Below are positions 1-10,396 of a DNA stretch of 64,000 nt, one piece after another (position 1 is the stretch's first letter; each line of letters opens with the position of its first letter). The notes below the pieces were generated by a model. That model ran no database searches. It worked only from the letters and a program-made list of their open reading frames with translations, and was not told the DNA's origin. Both the position numbers and the translations under genes were made by a program. The stretch is from Dactylis glomerata (taxonomy: Eukaryota; Streptophyta; Magnoliopsida; Poales; Poaceae): positions 620,001 to 684,000 of the forward strand of contig QXEO01000432.1 of assembly GCA_007115705.1 (NCBI GenBank), given 5' to 3'.

Positions 1-266
1 ATGGAATAGGGTGAATCATGTGCTTCTTGCAGAATCAACTTTCTGAGTTCAGGGTCCTGTGGTACGCAAACACGCTTCTCAAACCATACAATCCCTTGCT
101 CATCTTCGCGAAATCCCTTCGCCTTTCCTTTAGCCATCTTACTCTTTATTTCTTCTATCTCTTTATCTAGCTTCTGAGCTTCCTTGATCTTATCCATCAG
201 TGTGGGTTGAACTTCAAGTGATGCCAAAAACCCTTTTGGCACAATTTCAAGTCTGAGCTCTTTGAA
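1..266 (-). pseudogene. Element W integrase N-terminal part (partial at edge)
   Basis: Translated on the minus strand, this stretch continues the RNase H frame after a stop at about 264-266. It gives the connector between RNase H and integrase, then the start of the integrase zinc-binding domain: a run resembling VWFEKRVCVPQDPELR followed by ILQEAHDSPYS, the usual sequence around the first histidine of the HHCC finger in grass gypsy elements. The catalytic core would lie left of the window. Confidence 0.6.
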
Positions 267-968
267 CTATTCACACAATTCTTCTGGCAACTTTCCTGCT
301 GTGAGTCCATTTACGTAGCTTTTACGACTTAAGGCGTCAGCTACAACATTAGCCTTTCCCGGATGGTACTGTAGGCTCATATCATAATCTGTTATGAGTT
401 CCAACCATCTTCTTTGTCTCATGTTCAGTTCCTTCTGAGTGAATATATACTTCAAGCTCTTGTGACCGGTGAATACATCACAATGCTTTCCCATCAGATA
501 GTATCTCCACACTTTTAGAGCATGAACAACAGATGCTAGCTCCAAATCATGGGTGGGGTAATTTCTCTCGTGATGTTTGAGCTGGCGCGAGGCATAACTC
601 ACCACCTTTCCATTTTGCATCAGAACGCTACCAAGTCCTTGTGAAGAAGCGTCGCAATAAACTTGGAAATCCTTATGTATATCTCGCAGGCATAGAACTG
701 GTGCACTTACTAGTCATTTCTTCAGCTCTTGGAAACTAGCTTCACATGAGTCGGTCCATTCAAATTTCTTGTCTTTCTTCAATAGTTCAGTCATTGGCCT
801 TGCAATCTTGGAGAAATTTTCAATGAATCTCCGATAGTATCCCACAAGGACCAAGAAACTCCGGATGTCTCCCGCATTTTTGGGTGACTCCCATTCGATA
901 CCAGATGCTACCTTGCTTGGATCCACCGCGACTCCTTCCGCAGAAACTATGTGTCCAAGAAAACCCAC
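267..968 (-). pseudogene. Element W RT thumb/connection and RNase H
   Basis: Residues encoded at 714-968 include GFLGHIVSAEGVAVDPSK and YYRRFIENFSKIARP, the conserved RT thumb region of gypsy elements. After an in-frame stop near 711-713 the same frame resumes at 267-620 with RNase H motifs (SYASRQLKHHERNYPTHDLE, then WLELITDYDMSLQYHPGKAN and VADALSR). The frame differs from that of the RT core at 974-1432, so a small indel separates them. The domain set is complete, but the ORF is broken twice here. Confidence 0.8.
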
Positions 969-973
969 CTTGT

Positions 974-1432
974 TCAGCCATAACTCACCCTTGTAAACTT
1001 TGCATACAGCTTATGCTCCCTGAGCTTCTCCATGATCAAGCGTAAGTGCTTCTCATGTTCCTTCTCATCCTTGGAGTAAATCAGGATGTCGTCAATAAAC
1101 ACCACCAAGAATTTGTCCAAGTATTCCATGAACACCTTGTTCATCATGGTCATGAAGTATGCCGGGGCATTTGTTAGTCCAAAGGACATGACGGTATACT
1201 CATATAGACCATATCTGGTGGTAGAGGCTGTCTTGGGTATGTCTTGTTCTTGGATCTTTAGTTGGAAATATCCTAATCGGAGATCAATCTTGGAGAATAC
1301 TTTTGCTCCTTTCAACTGGTCGAACAGGTCATTGATGTTGGGCAATGGGTATTTGTTCTTGATTGTCACTTCGTTCAGTGAACGGTAGTCCACAACCAAT
1401 CTCTTGCTAGAGTCTTTCTTCTCCACAAACAA
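974..1432 (-). pseudogene. Element W reverse transcriptase core
   Basis: About 150 residues with the gypsy RT signature: VDYRSLNEVTIKNKYPLP, then FSKIDLRLGYFQLKI (the usual S of LRSGY is L here), FGLTNAPAYFM, and the catalytic box VVFIDDILIYSK. Copying of element RNA into cDNA is the known role of the family. It is in the same frame as the protease ORF on its 5' side, separated by one TAG at about 1442-1444. At its 3' end the frame is lost, giving the stop after TRVSYG. Confidence 0.85.
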
Positions 1433-1444
1433 AACAGGGGCTCC

Positions 1445-2143
1445 CTAGGATGATGAACTTTGTTGGATAAAACCTTTGTCCAACTGTTCCTTGAGCTGCT
1501 TCTTTAACTCTTTTAGTTCCTCTATATCCATCTTGTATGGCCTCTTAGCTATGGGTCCTGTTCCAGGCAGAACGTCAATAATAAACTCGACATCTATATC
1601 TGGTGGCATTCCGGGTAGCTCTTCCGGAAACACATCAGGATACTCCTTCACAATTGGCACTTCATCCATGCTAACCCCCTTAAGAGAATTAACCTTACAC
1701 CCTTTAAGCTCGAAGGTTGATTTGAAACGAATGCGTTTCTTTTCAGGGGTTGTGAGAGTGATGGTTCTTTTTGCTATATCTATGACACCCTCAAAAGCTG
1801 TCATCCAATCCATGCCTAAGATGACATCCAGGCCTTGAGACTCCAGAACTATGAGATGAGCGGGAAATTGGTACTTGCCGATTCCTAGGGTCAGATCTCG
1901 ACACCCAAAGGCTGCTACTAACTCTCCTCCCGGAGAACTTACTTTAATTGGTCTGTCTATGGTTCTCGTTGGTATTTTATTTTTATCCACAAATGCCCTC
2001 GAGATGAATGAATGAGATGCACCAGTATCAAAAAGAACAAGTGCTGAAAAGTCATTGAGCTGAAACATACCATAGACAGCATCAGGTTCATCATAAATCT
2101 TCTCCACATTGGCATGATTAACACATCCTTCCTCTGGGGGCAA
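1445..2143 (-). pseudogene. Element W aspartic protease and RT N-terminal region
   Basis: Residues about 30-60 contain the retroviral-type protease active site LFDTGASHSFIS, and residues about 100-115 contain VILGMDWM, the second conserved protease block. The C-terminal third (PIVKEYPDVFPEELPGMPP, then PYKMDIEELKELKKQL) is the usual linker into RT. The ORF overlaps the end of gag in a different frame, so either a frameshift or a decayed fusion joins gag to pol. It ends at a stop just before the RT core. Confidence 0.85.
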
Positions 2144-3141
2144 TCATTTGCATAATGCCCAGTCTTGTGGCACTTAAAGCATTCCACCTGACTAATATCC
2201 CTCTTCTCGGGGACATTGTTGTTTCTGCCATTGTTGTTGCCATTGTTATGGCCATTTGTCCTGGTGGAGTTATGATTGTGGTGACTCCTATGGCCATTAT
2301 GGTGGTGGCCATTTCCCTTGTGATGCTGGTGCCCATTTCCACCATTATTGTTGTGGTGGTTTCCTCCACTCTTGTGGAATCCAGAACTCCCACTGCCACT
2401 ATGGAAGCTTCTCTTATGCACAGGCTCTTGGTACTTGCTAACATGATGCTTTCTCTTGCTATTTTCAGACTGCTTCATCTTGCTCTCAAGAGTTATAGCT
2501 TGATCCAGCAGAGACTGAAAGGTAGGAGTGTAAGCAACAGACAGAGGGATTGATAATTCGTCGTTGAGGCCCTCTAGGAACTTCTCCTTCCTTTTTGCAT
2601 CAGTGTCAATGTCGTCTGGTGCATAGCGGGACAGATTGGTGCACTCATCGATGTACTCAGACATGCTGCGGTACTTCTGTCTAAGGTCACGGAACTCTTT
2701 CTTCTTCAGGCCCATCACACCAGAGGAAATGTGTGCAGCCCGGAATCCTTCCTGGAATGAATTCCAAGTTACTCCTTTAATGGGGTGAGTGATCTGGTAA
2801 GTGTCCCACCAGCTTGCTGCTGGTCCTTCCAACAGATGAGCTACAAACCTGACCTTTTCAGCATCAGTACAACCAGTTGTCACCAAGTCCTTGTTAACAG
2901 AATGGAGCCAATCCATGGCCTCCAGTGGTTCAGCAGCACGTGAGAACTTGGCAGGGCGAAGCCTTAAGAATCTTGCAAGCATGTCGACCTGAGGGGGTGG
3001 TGGTGGCGGTGGAGGGTTGTTATTATTGTTGTTGTTGTTGTTCTGAAAGTTGGCAAGAAACTGAGTCATGACTTGCATGAGTTGAGCCTGGGCTTCCATC
3101 ATCTGCTGCATGTGTTCCTCAGGAGCGTGACGAGGAGGCAT
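1957..3141 (-). CDS. Element W gag polyprotein
   Basis: Gag forms the virus-like particle of the element and packages its RNA. The 394-codon frame opens with MPPRHAPEEHMQQMMEAQ, then a run of about nine asparagines and eight prolines. It continues with the retrotransposon gag domain (residues about 60-215, including PLEAMDWLHSV, HLLEGPAASWWDTY and EFRDLRQ), a His/Asn/Gly-rich spacer, and a CCHC zinc knuckle CFKCHKTGHYANDC near residues 320-335. The last about 60 codons after the knuckle run past the true gag-protease junction, because the protease is in another frame. The start is the first ATG after the upstream ORF. Confidence 0.85.
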   Translation of the reverse strand: MPPRHAPEEHMQQMMEAQAQLMQVMTQFLANFQNNNNNNNNNPPPPPPPPQVDMLARFLRLRPAKFSRAAEPLEAMDWLHSVNKDLVTTGCTDAEKVRFVAHLLEGPAASWWDTYQITHPIKGVTWNSFQEGFRAAHISSGVMGLKKKEFRDLRQKYRSMSEYIDECTNLSRYAPDDIDTDAKRKEKFLEGLNDELSIPLSVAYTPTFQSLLDQAITLESKMKQSENSKRKHHVSKYQEPVHKRSFHSGSGSSGFHKSGGNHHNNNGGNGHQHHKGNGHHHNGHRSHHNHNSTRTNGHNNGNNNGRNNNVPEKRDISQVECFKCHKTGHYANDCPQRKDVLIMPMWRRFMMNLMLSMVCFSSMTFQHLFFLILVHLIHSSRGHLWIKIKYQREP

Positions 3142-3424
3142 CTGTTGGGTTCGAAATAGGTGAGGTTAGATTTAGAGATAGAGTGTAAGGAAATAAAGTT
3201 CCTACCCACATGCATATAAACAATCCTTAAAAGATCACATACATAAGCACACACAAGCATAAGGGACGACTTTAAACCAAGCATGCAATAAGCAACTCAC
3301 AAATAGTTTGAAGGTACGCAAACATTTTAAGTCTAATGGGATACAATGTCTAATGCCATACCACGAGCGGTCACGGGCATAAACGTAAACTCAAGGATAA
3401 AGTGGGGTAGTCTCTCTAACTACT
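3142..3424 (-). other. Spacer between the extra ORF and gag of W
   Basis: About 280 bases without a supportable gene. The stretch would be leader RNA for gag if the extra ORF is translated from the same transcript. Confidence 0.5.
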
Positions 3425-4246
3425 CTACTCTTCCATGACGACTACCTCCTCCTCAACATCGGAGCCATTCTCCTTGAGTAGCCTCTTGTAGTCATGCAGG
3501 TCTTCAGTTAGGGTGTCAATCTTCTGTTGAAGCTCCCTCTTGTCGACGTGTAGCTTCTTGATCAGATCATGGTCTGCTTCAAGCTCGAAGTCGTTGCACT
3601 CTAACTTCTGCTTTAGCTCTCTAACTTCTTTGTTCTTGGCTTGGATCCTCTTCTCTTGGCTCTTCTGCTGCTTCTCTCGAGTCTCGAACTTCGCCTCCAT
3701 CTCCTTGATCCTCTGTTCCTGCTCCAGGTGTTGTTTGTCCTTCTCAGCAAGCTGGGCGCGTAGCTCGTCATTGTTAAACAACTCATTGTACCTCTCAACG
3801 TCGACGTCACTGATGAGGTACTCTAACTCGGTGAGGTGGATGCGCATGGGGTCTTGCTCGCTGTCAAATAGCCCGATGACCATGCCCTTCTCATCACGTC
3901 GGCCGTAGAGGTGGGAGTAGTGGTTCTGGAGCTCGGAGAAGTCACGTCCGCAGAGGCGTGCTATCAGTTCTTGCATGAGGAGATGGGCGCCCGCTTCTTT
4001 GTCGTTGTGGAAGGTCTTGAACTTGATTTTTTCAGTCTCCGGCTCTATCTCGCGCCCTGGCTGCCTGATGTGGATGACCCAGATGCCCTTCTTGTGAAAC
4101 TTGGTCATCTTGCTCCCATTAATGAACGGGGTAGGTAGGGACAAGGCAGTGACGATGTCGATGAGGTGCTCTCTGAAGCTGAAGTCCTTGAAACTGTCGG
4201 GCTTGCTGATGCGGAAGGTTGACATCTTTACGTTGGAAGATGACAA
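3425..4246 (-). CDS. Element W extra ORF upstream of gag, coiled-coil protein of unknown function
   Basis: An uninterrupted 273-codon frame lies between the primer-binding site and gag on the element's coding strand. The N-terminal half (residues 1-150) looks globular, with FRISKPDSFKDFSFREHL near the start and ELIARLCGRDFSELQNHYSHL in the middle. Residues about 165-260 are strongly charged with heptad spacing (repeated EQRIKEME and QEKRIQ types), predicting a long coiled coil, and the protein ends in an acidic tail. I do not recognise the family. It has no CCHC box or protease motif, so it is not a second gag by motif. It is intact while pol of the same copy is broken. Confidence 0.7.
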   Translation of the reverse strand: MSSSNVKMSTFRISKPDSFKDFSFREHLIDIVTALSLPTPFINGSKMTKFHKKGIWVIHIRQPGREIEPETEKIKFKTFHNDKEAGAHLLMQELIARLCGRDFSELQNHYSHLYGRRDEKGMVIGLFDSEQDPMRIHLTELEYLISDVDVERYNELFNNDELRAQLAEKDKQHLEQEQRIKEMEAKFETREKQQKSQEKRIQAKNKEVRELKQKLECNDFELEADHDLIKKLHVDKRELQQKIDTLTEDLHDYKRLLKENGSDVEEEVVVMEE

Positions 4247-4429
4247 GTTAGTAAATCAATAAAATTAAGAAAAATGTAACAAAAGTGCTAAACAAACGTA
4301 AAAGAGATTTCTAGCTTAGAGAGGTCAAAACTATTGCTAAGTGTTAGAAACAAAGAGAAAAAGAACAACTCCTAAATTTTCCTAAGGGTTTTCGTCCAAT
4401 CCTAGGGTCACGAACCTAAGGGAAACACT

Positions 4430-4443
4430 TTGCTCTGATACCA
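4430..4443 (-). other. Primer-binding site of W (initiator Met tRNA type)
   Basis: Read on the minus strand the sequence is TGGTATCAGAGCAA, the standard complement to the 3' end of plant initiator tRNA-Met. It lies two bases inside the LTR end at 4446. This fixes the element's orientation and the LTR boundary. Confidence 0.9.
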
Positions 4444-4445
4444 TC

Positions 4446-7400
4446 TGTAGCGTACCTGTGCTTTATTTGTGCTAGTCCCGGATCAACTGCTAGCACACAC
4501 AGTACAAGATGAATATCAAGAATACAAATGTCTTTATTACATCACTTGATCCACAAATAAAACAGTTCTTTTACAACTCAAGTGGCACAATGCCACAACT
4601 TATTACAACTTGAGAGAAATGACTAAGTAAATGAACTACAAGTCTTCTTTCTTCATAGCTCCACAGGCAGATGTGTTGGACGAAGACTCGTGACCAAGGC
4701 GTAGCAATCTTCAATCTTCATAGTAGTAACCTGCAACATGATATGTTGCAGCCACAGAGGGTCAATACTTTGAATGTATTGGCAAGATGTCACTTTGGTG
4801 GACTCAATGGCACCCACACTTATATGCTATTTGGACAGGTGGAGTTTGACTTTGCAAAAGCAAGCTTCAATCCTATCTTATGTAAAACTCAAGTTTTCCT
4901 TAGCAAAATTTTTGTTTAAGAGGAACTCTTTTCTACGCAAGTTTTCCCATCAAGTTTTAACTTAAGAAATTGGGATGAGGAGATTCTCGAACAGCTTCAA
5001 CATCATGTCACTCAGAATTGTCCATAACCGGGGACACGGCTAAGTACTTAGTTCTAACACTTTGCATAGGTGGTGCACTTTCCCCACAAGACTTAGTCCA
5101 TGAAGCTCATTTTGCATCAAATGGGCAGGTGGAGACCAAGACGAGATCTTTCAGAAGCAATCCCTCAGACCAACCCGGACGTGCTCCCTCCTATCATCTC
5201 CTACCAACCTTTGTCCGTCTGGTTGAGTTCTTGCAGCTTAGTTGATCAAGACAGAGCCCATTTGACTTGTGGTTGCACTGGAAGCTTCATGACTTGAGTG
5301 TCTCCAATCTCTTTGCTCATGGGTGGCCATCCACAAGTGAGATACACACGACCGGCATAGATATGGCTCCGGTGAACCACTCAACATAAATCCAAAACAA
5401 CCACTTCCACCCAGGTGATTCATTAACTTAGTTATTTTCTTATTTTTTTCCAAAAAAAAACTTGGTTTTCAACACTTAGCCAAAACATGTGATAACCCTT
5501 CCCACAACAAGTGTAAAGCAAAACCTATAGCAGCAGCAGTTCTACTAGGAGATGCAAGGGCTAGACAAGCTAGGTAAAAGGCTTAGCATAAAATCTTGCA
5601 AATTAAAACATAAACTCATGAAATTACCTACACACGCATCTTCTACTAGAAAAGCTACAAGTGACAAAACTTTTCAGTAGGACAAGGAATATGGTGACAC
5701 TTTCCTTGGTGAGGAGAGGAGTTGGTGCACTCATCACAAAGGCACTCGTTGCACTCAGCACAATCTACACATGAAATAATGCAACCATAAGCACATAGCA
5801 TGCATTAACACTCAAGAAAGCGAAAATATGTATGCAATATGTGTCTTAAACACCACAAAGGCACTTCGTAGTTATCTGGTTGGTTGCTATATGCATGATG
5901 GCATGATCAAAATTTTAGAGTTATTTATAAAACTTAGAACAAAATTTTAACACTCATAGAGCTACACATACAAGTTAAATCTACAAATGCAAAGGAAGTA
6001 GTACTAAAAATATTCTACACATGCTACAGTACATAGGGACATCATATTGATCAAAAGCAAAAAGAATTACTGCAAAATAAAATTTACAATTAATTTTAAT
6101 AGCCAAAATACATAAATAAAGCTTGCAGTAATTCAGTGTATAAAACATTTGCAAAGGTAATATTTTATGCCACAAATAGGATCTACTCATTTTTCTGAAT
6201 CCATAGGCGCAAAGTTTGCTAAATTTGGACCAGTAGAACTAAAGATATGAATTTGTGAAGTTTAACAAGTTTTCTGAAATTTAAAAACGAAAAACAGATC
6301 GGGCTTAACCACGGGCTGCCACACGGCGGCTCCTGATTCGACGATACCGTTTCGGTCGGATAGCGGCTGTGGAACGTTGGATCTTATGAGATCTGAACGC
6401 TCCAGATCTGTCCATACCGGTTCGATTAGTGATTTAAAATGAGCAGCAGGATCTAGATCTGACGGCCTAAAAACGAACCCTAACCCTAAGGCACCGGAGA
6501 CCGGCCGGAGACAGACCTTGCACGGCGGCGGTGCGTCGACATTGAACGGAACGGCCTATAGGGGGGGCTAGGGGGCACGTTGTGATTACCTGCGTGTTCC
6601 CGACGGCGAGGCGGAGTCGATGGCGAGGTGGTAGAGGATGAGGAGGTCGACGACAGTCGGAATCGCTTGCTGAAGTTTATCCCGCGGGCGGTAAGGTTCG
6701 GTAGTGGACGAAGGCGATGCTCTGGAGCGCAAAAGAACCTGAGACCTTGTCATGGAAGTGTGCCAGAGAGAGAGAAAGCTTCTAGCGAAAACGAGAGAGT
6801 GGGAGAGGCTCGGTGCTTACCGGCAACAGTGATGCACGGCGACGGTGTCTGCGAGATGGCCGGCGTGCTAGCGAGCAGCCTAGCGGGGAGGAAGATCTGA
6901 GAGGAGGTGGAGGTGGTCGAGGAGTGGGAGAGGCCTCTTATAGGCGGGGGCGCGTGTCGAATGGGGTAGGAGATCACCAGAATTAAGAGGAGGGGAAGGA
7001 GTTACTGCCGCGGGCTCGTCGCGCGTGATTTCTGTCTGGGGAAGACGACGATGACGTGGCCTTCCAGTGGGCCCCAACTGTCATCGAGAAGGAGAAGGGG
7101 AAAGGGGTACCGATTCGGGCGTGATCCCGGGTGGGCCTTCGGCCGTTTTCCTGCCCGGGCCGAAAGGCAACCCCCCCGGTCTTTTACTCTTTTTCCTTTT
7201 CTTTTCTCTTTTTCATTTCTGTTTTTCTTTTGTAAGTTTTGCAAAAAGCTCCAAATGGATTCAAACCAATTTTGAACTCTGTAAAATAAATTTCCCCCTG
7301 TTGTTTGAAACTTACAGGGAAGGATTTTGATTCAAAGAAAAGTCAAAACCCTTGGAAAATATGTGCATAACATGATGCAATGGGTGCATGTGCATGAAAT

Positions 7401-7459
7401 GATGATATGATTTCATGTGTGCAAAATTTTAAATCCTTTCAAAAAAATGGGATGTTACA
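4446..7459 (-). repeat. 5' LTR of element W (about 3.0 kb)
   Basis: On the minus strand it begins TGTAACATCCCA at 7459 and ends GCTACA at 4446, next to the primer site, giving the TG...CA ends required of LTRs. A GC-rich segment at about 6300-7150 precedes an AT-rich tail. A plausible TATA-like motif on the minus strand lies near 6940. Short ORFs on both strands inside it have no recognisable protein. The partner LTR is outside the window, so no age can be read. Confidence 0.85.
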
Positions 7460-7750
7460 AGAAAACCGCCTATTCGGAATCCCACCTTTTTAATAAAGCA
7501 TACATCTTTCATCCGCAATTTCTTGATTGCAGTATTAGTTCTTACTTGTTCTCGATTTCAGGTAGGAATTAAGACCCTCGCTGGTCAGGCTGATCGTGCA
7601 TCCGCAAGATCGGCAACTCCCGGAGATTGTCCTAGCAATTGCATAGGTGCCCGAGCTTCGCACGTGTTGTCGGATCATCAAGCACGAACTCCAGCCACCA
7701 AATCGACATATCAAGATCTCATCAAAAGATCGGACACCTTTGCCCTATCA
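7460..7750 (+). repeat. Fragment D: 3' end of a CRM-type LTR
   Basis: It aligns by eye with the last 290 bases of the LTR at 12453-13377: both share ACCGCCTATTCGGAATCCCA, the segment CCCGGAGATT, and the terminal GGACACCTTTGCCCTATCA. Its left side is cut by the insertion of W, and its right side ends exactly at the LTR terminus inside the integrase of element H. Confidence 0.8.
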
Positions 7751-8400
7751 CTAGTGGGCAAGTTGAACTAAGTAATAGAGAATTAAAATTGATATTGGAA
7801 AAGACAGTCAATAGATCTATGTCAGATTGGCCAACTAAAATTAATTATGCTTTGTGGGCTTATAGAACTACTTTTAAAAACCCCATGGGAATGTCTCCAT
7901 ATAAAATGGTCTATGGTAAAGCTTGTCATCTTCCAGTAGAATTAGAACATAAAGCTAGGTGGGCTGTTAAGAAACTTAACTTTGAACTTAAGACTGGAGG
8001 AGAAAAGAGAATCTTAGACTTGCATCTGTTACATGAGTGGAGAAATGAAGCTTATGAAAGTGCTAGGCTATTTAATGAAAAAGTAAATATTTGGCATGCT
8101 AAGAAAATTAAAAGAAGGGGGTTTAAAGTAGGGGATCAAGTATTATTGTTCAACTCTCGTTTCAAGTTTTCTGTAGGGAAGTTGATGTCAAAATGGCAAG
8201 ATCCATTGGTGATACAGGAAGTGTACCATTCCGAAGCCATAAGATTACATGGTGATGTGAGAGGTAAACCTCATGTAGTTAATGGACAACGTCTTAAGCA
8301 TTATCTTGCAGGAGAAGACTTCATTAAAAAGGTTGAAGTGGTGTATGTGCAAACCCCAGAAAAGTTTATCTCTTCGAAATCCAGTTTGCCAGAACTCTAA
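7751..8400 (+). pseudogene. Element H integrase, C-terminal half
   Basis: The frame gives GQVELSNRELK, the region holding the catalytic glutamate of the DDE core. It is followed by LWAYRTTFKNPMGMSPYKMV and KACHLPVELEHKARWA, both conserved in Athila-type integrases, and a C-terminal domain with VGDQVLLFNSRFKFSVGKL and KWQDPLVIQEV. It is open to a TAA at 8398-8400. The first half of the protein is missing because the CRM LTR joins at the codons for TSGQ. An upstream ATG in the LTR fragment is not a real start. Confidence 0.8.
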
Positions 8401-8537
8401 AATCAATAAAAGGTAACTTTCAGGTATGTAACCATCTCGGAATCTCGTGAAACTTCGGGAAACTAATTATTTTTGCATAACTAATAGTTCAGGAAGAAGA
8501 AACGGCAGAGAGGAGACCCGAAGGTCAAACAAGTATA

Positions 8538-8570
8538 GGTGGCGCAGTCTCCTTGGCTGACCGCGCCACC
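8538..8570 (+). other. Hairpin in 3' region of H
   Basis: The arms GGTGGCGCAGTC and GACCGCGCCACC pair over 12 positions with a single A/C mismatch and a 9-base loop. A diverged copy of the same structure lies in the LTR at 10658-10690. Confidence 0.6.
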
Positions 8571-10382
8571 CATACTCGTTTGCCCCTCCGGACTCTGTTT
8601 CGTCTCCGTTTCGTCTTCAACTCTTCCTTTTCACCTAAAACTGTCAATATATACCCCTCTTTGTTGATCTAATCCTGCATCGAGTCTTTTTTAGGCAAAT
8701 ATTATTTTCCATTTTTTTGTCTTGCGGATTTTGATATGTCTTCACAATGGAGCACTCCTTGGGGTGGGTTCCCATGTGCGAGGACCCTAGTTTCATATTA
8801 GGACACTTCTCGCAGTCCAAACACACCACAAGAAGAGGAAGTCAAGCAACATGAATATTGGAAGGGAAAGTTTGAAGGAGCAAGAGAGATAAGGGCCCTA
8901 GAAATATCCGAATTTTGGAGGCCAAACCTCTAGGATATTGAAGCACGAGTGGAACTCTTGGGTCGACGCCTTGACACTGAGCAAACATGGTCATGTGGTA
9001 CTTTAATTTATGAAAAATTATTGCATGAATATAGGAAGGCCGTCAGGATTCAGAACATATAGAACGTACCTGTATGCATGGAAAACTGTATGGAAATTAT
9101 TGTTTCCCAGGAGAAAGAGATCAAGCTTTTTAAGGTGGACTTGGCGAAGCAATATAAGCTCAACACCGAACTTTCAGATGCACTCAAGGCAATAAGAGAG
9201 AACACTCAGAGAGAGATCGAGAAGGCTTGGAGCTGAAAAGGAACCTGCGACAACAACTTGAGCTTGGGGGAGCTTACCTAGTATTATGCTTTTTAGTTAT
9301 TATCATGCATCTAGTTTAATTTAGTAGTTTGGGAGTGCTTTCATATTATCATGCCTAGTTTGTGTAAGCTCTTAGAGAATTATCATGTATCCTTGGTTTG
9401 AGTGGTTTTTAATGAGAATATAAGTATGGTGTCATCCATGGTTTCCATTGTACGGAGATTTAGGGATAACACTCATGCAATTGGTCACACCATAGTAAGA
9501 AGTTTCAGTCACACTTTGTCTTGGGTTAAACTAACTTGAGTATGTTGGACAAGCATAGAATCTATACAACTAAATAAATTATAGGAAAATCAAAATAAAA
9601 TTAGATCATAAAGATCTAAATTGTGCTTCAAGTAGAAAGTTGAACTTTGTGGGTGTGATTGTTATTATATGATAAAGAACTAGGAAGGGATGCTAACAAG
9701 GGGGCATGAGATACTCCCGTTATGATTAGGAACCAAAGGATTAATCTATGCATTTATGAGTCATTTGATACATATGCTCTCAAGGAAAAACTGATTGAAA
9801 GGTGGGCACCTGATGGAATCGGCTAGCCATGGTATGAGAACTGAAAAAAGGTGGGGGAGCATGTGCCTTGATCAAATAACTCATGAATGAAAGGTTGGTG
9901 TTGGGGGATTCTAATAAACAACACTGTTGACTGGTACCATGTTTTGTGGTGAAAGTGTTTAGCTGCTCAACAAAAATAAAATGAGCCCGTGGTTGAACTT
10001 CATGCCTATCTTGTTCCTGATATTTCCTTCTTTTAGTTAGTTATACTATGATAATTATCTCCTTTGCAAAGCAACAAGTTGTGAGTTTGAAAAAAACGAA
10101 AAGATACCAAAGTGGTACAGCTGAAAGTTGTGGCATAAAAACAAAGTATGATTCAATTGTCCAACATACAATGGTTATTTTGATTCATATGGTAAAGGCT
10201 GATTGCTAGAGCTTCTTGTTATGTTGTCATCGATTGTTTGGATGTTGTTTATGAATCTTGTCACATGATAGAAACATGCATAAGTTGATTATGCTATGCC
10301 CGTATTTTCTTTTATCAACCATAAGCTCATTGATGCACGATATTGTCTATTCGCTTATTTGCTCAGGGACGAGCAACAGTTT

Positions 10383-10396
10383 AAGCTTGGGGGAGT
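10383..10396 (+). other. Polypurine tract of H
   Basis: AAGCTTGGGGGAGT lies immediately before the LTR start TGATACGTGC at 10397, the position required for plus-strand priming. Confidence 0.75.

Larger units (their letters stand above)
1..7459 (-). mobile_element. Element W: Ty3/gypsy chromovirus, Tekay/Del-like, 3' part outside window
   Basis: Read on the minus strand the order is 5' LTR (7459 to 4446), Met-tRNA primer site, an extra ORF, gag, protease, reverse transcriptase, RNase H and the start of integrase at the window edge. This pro-RT-RH-INT order is that of Ty3/gypsy elements, and the RT and RNase H wording resembles grass Tekay/Del chromoviruses (inference). The polyprotein is broken by stops and frame changes, so this copy is not autonomous now. 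It is inserted in the CRM-type LTR tail that starts at 7460; the second target-site copy lies left of the window. Confidence 0.85.
8401..10396 (+). other. Non-coding 3' region of element H
   Basis: About 2 kb between the integrase stop and the polypurine tract with no ORF I can support. Visible features are a strong hairpin at 8538-8570 that recurs in the LTR, an internal copy of the polypurine motif at 9262-9272, and a segment at 9801-9860 shared with element F2. Long 3' non-coding regions are common in Athila-type elements, where an env-like gene may once have stood. None is visible here. Confidence 0.6.

Noticed and set aside
2155..2553. Hydrophobic plus-strand frame opposite the gag of W
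   Set aside because: It reads the complement of a His/Asn/Gly-rich gag segment. The valine/isoleucine richness is forced by the opposite strand.
6628..7330. Frames in the GC-rich part of the W LTR
   Set aside because: Overlapping frames on both strands with no known domain; LTR sequence.
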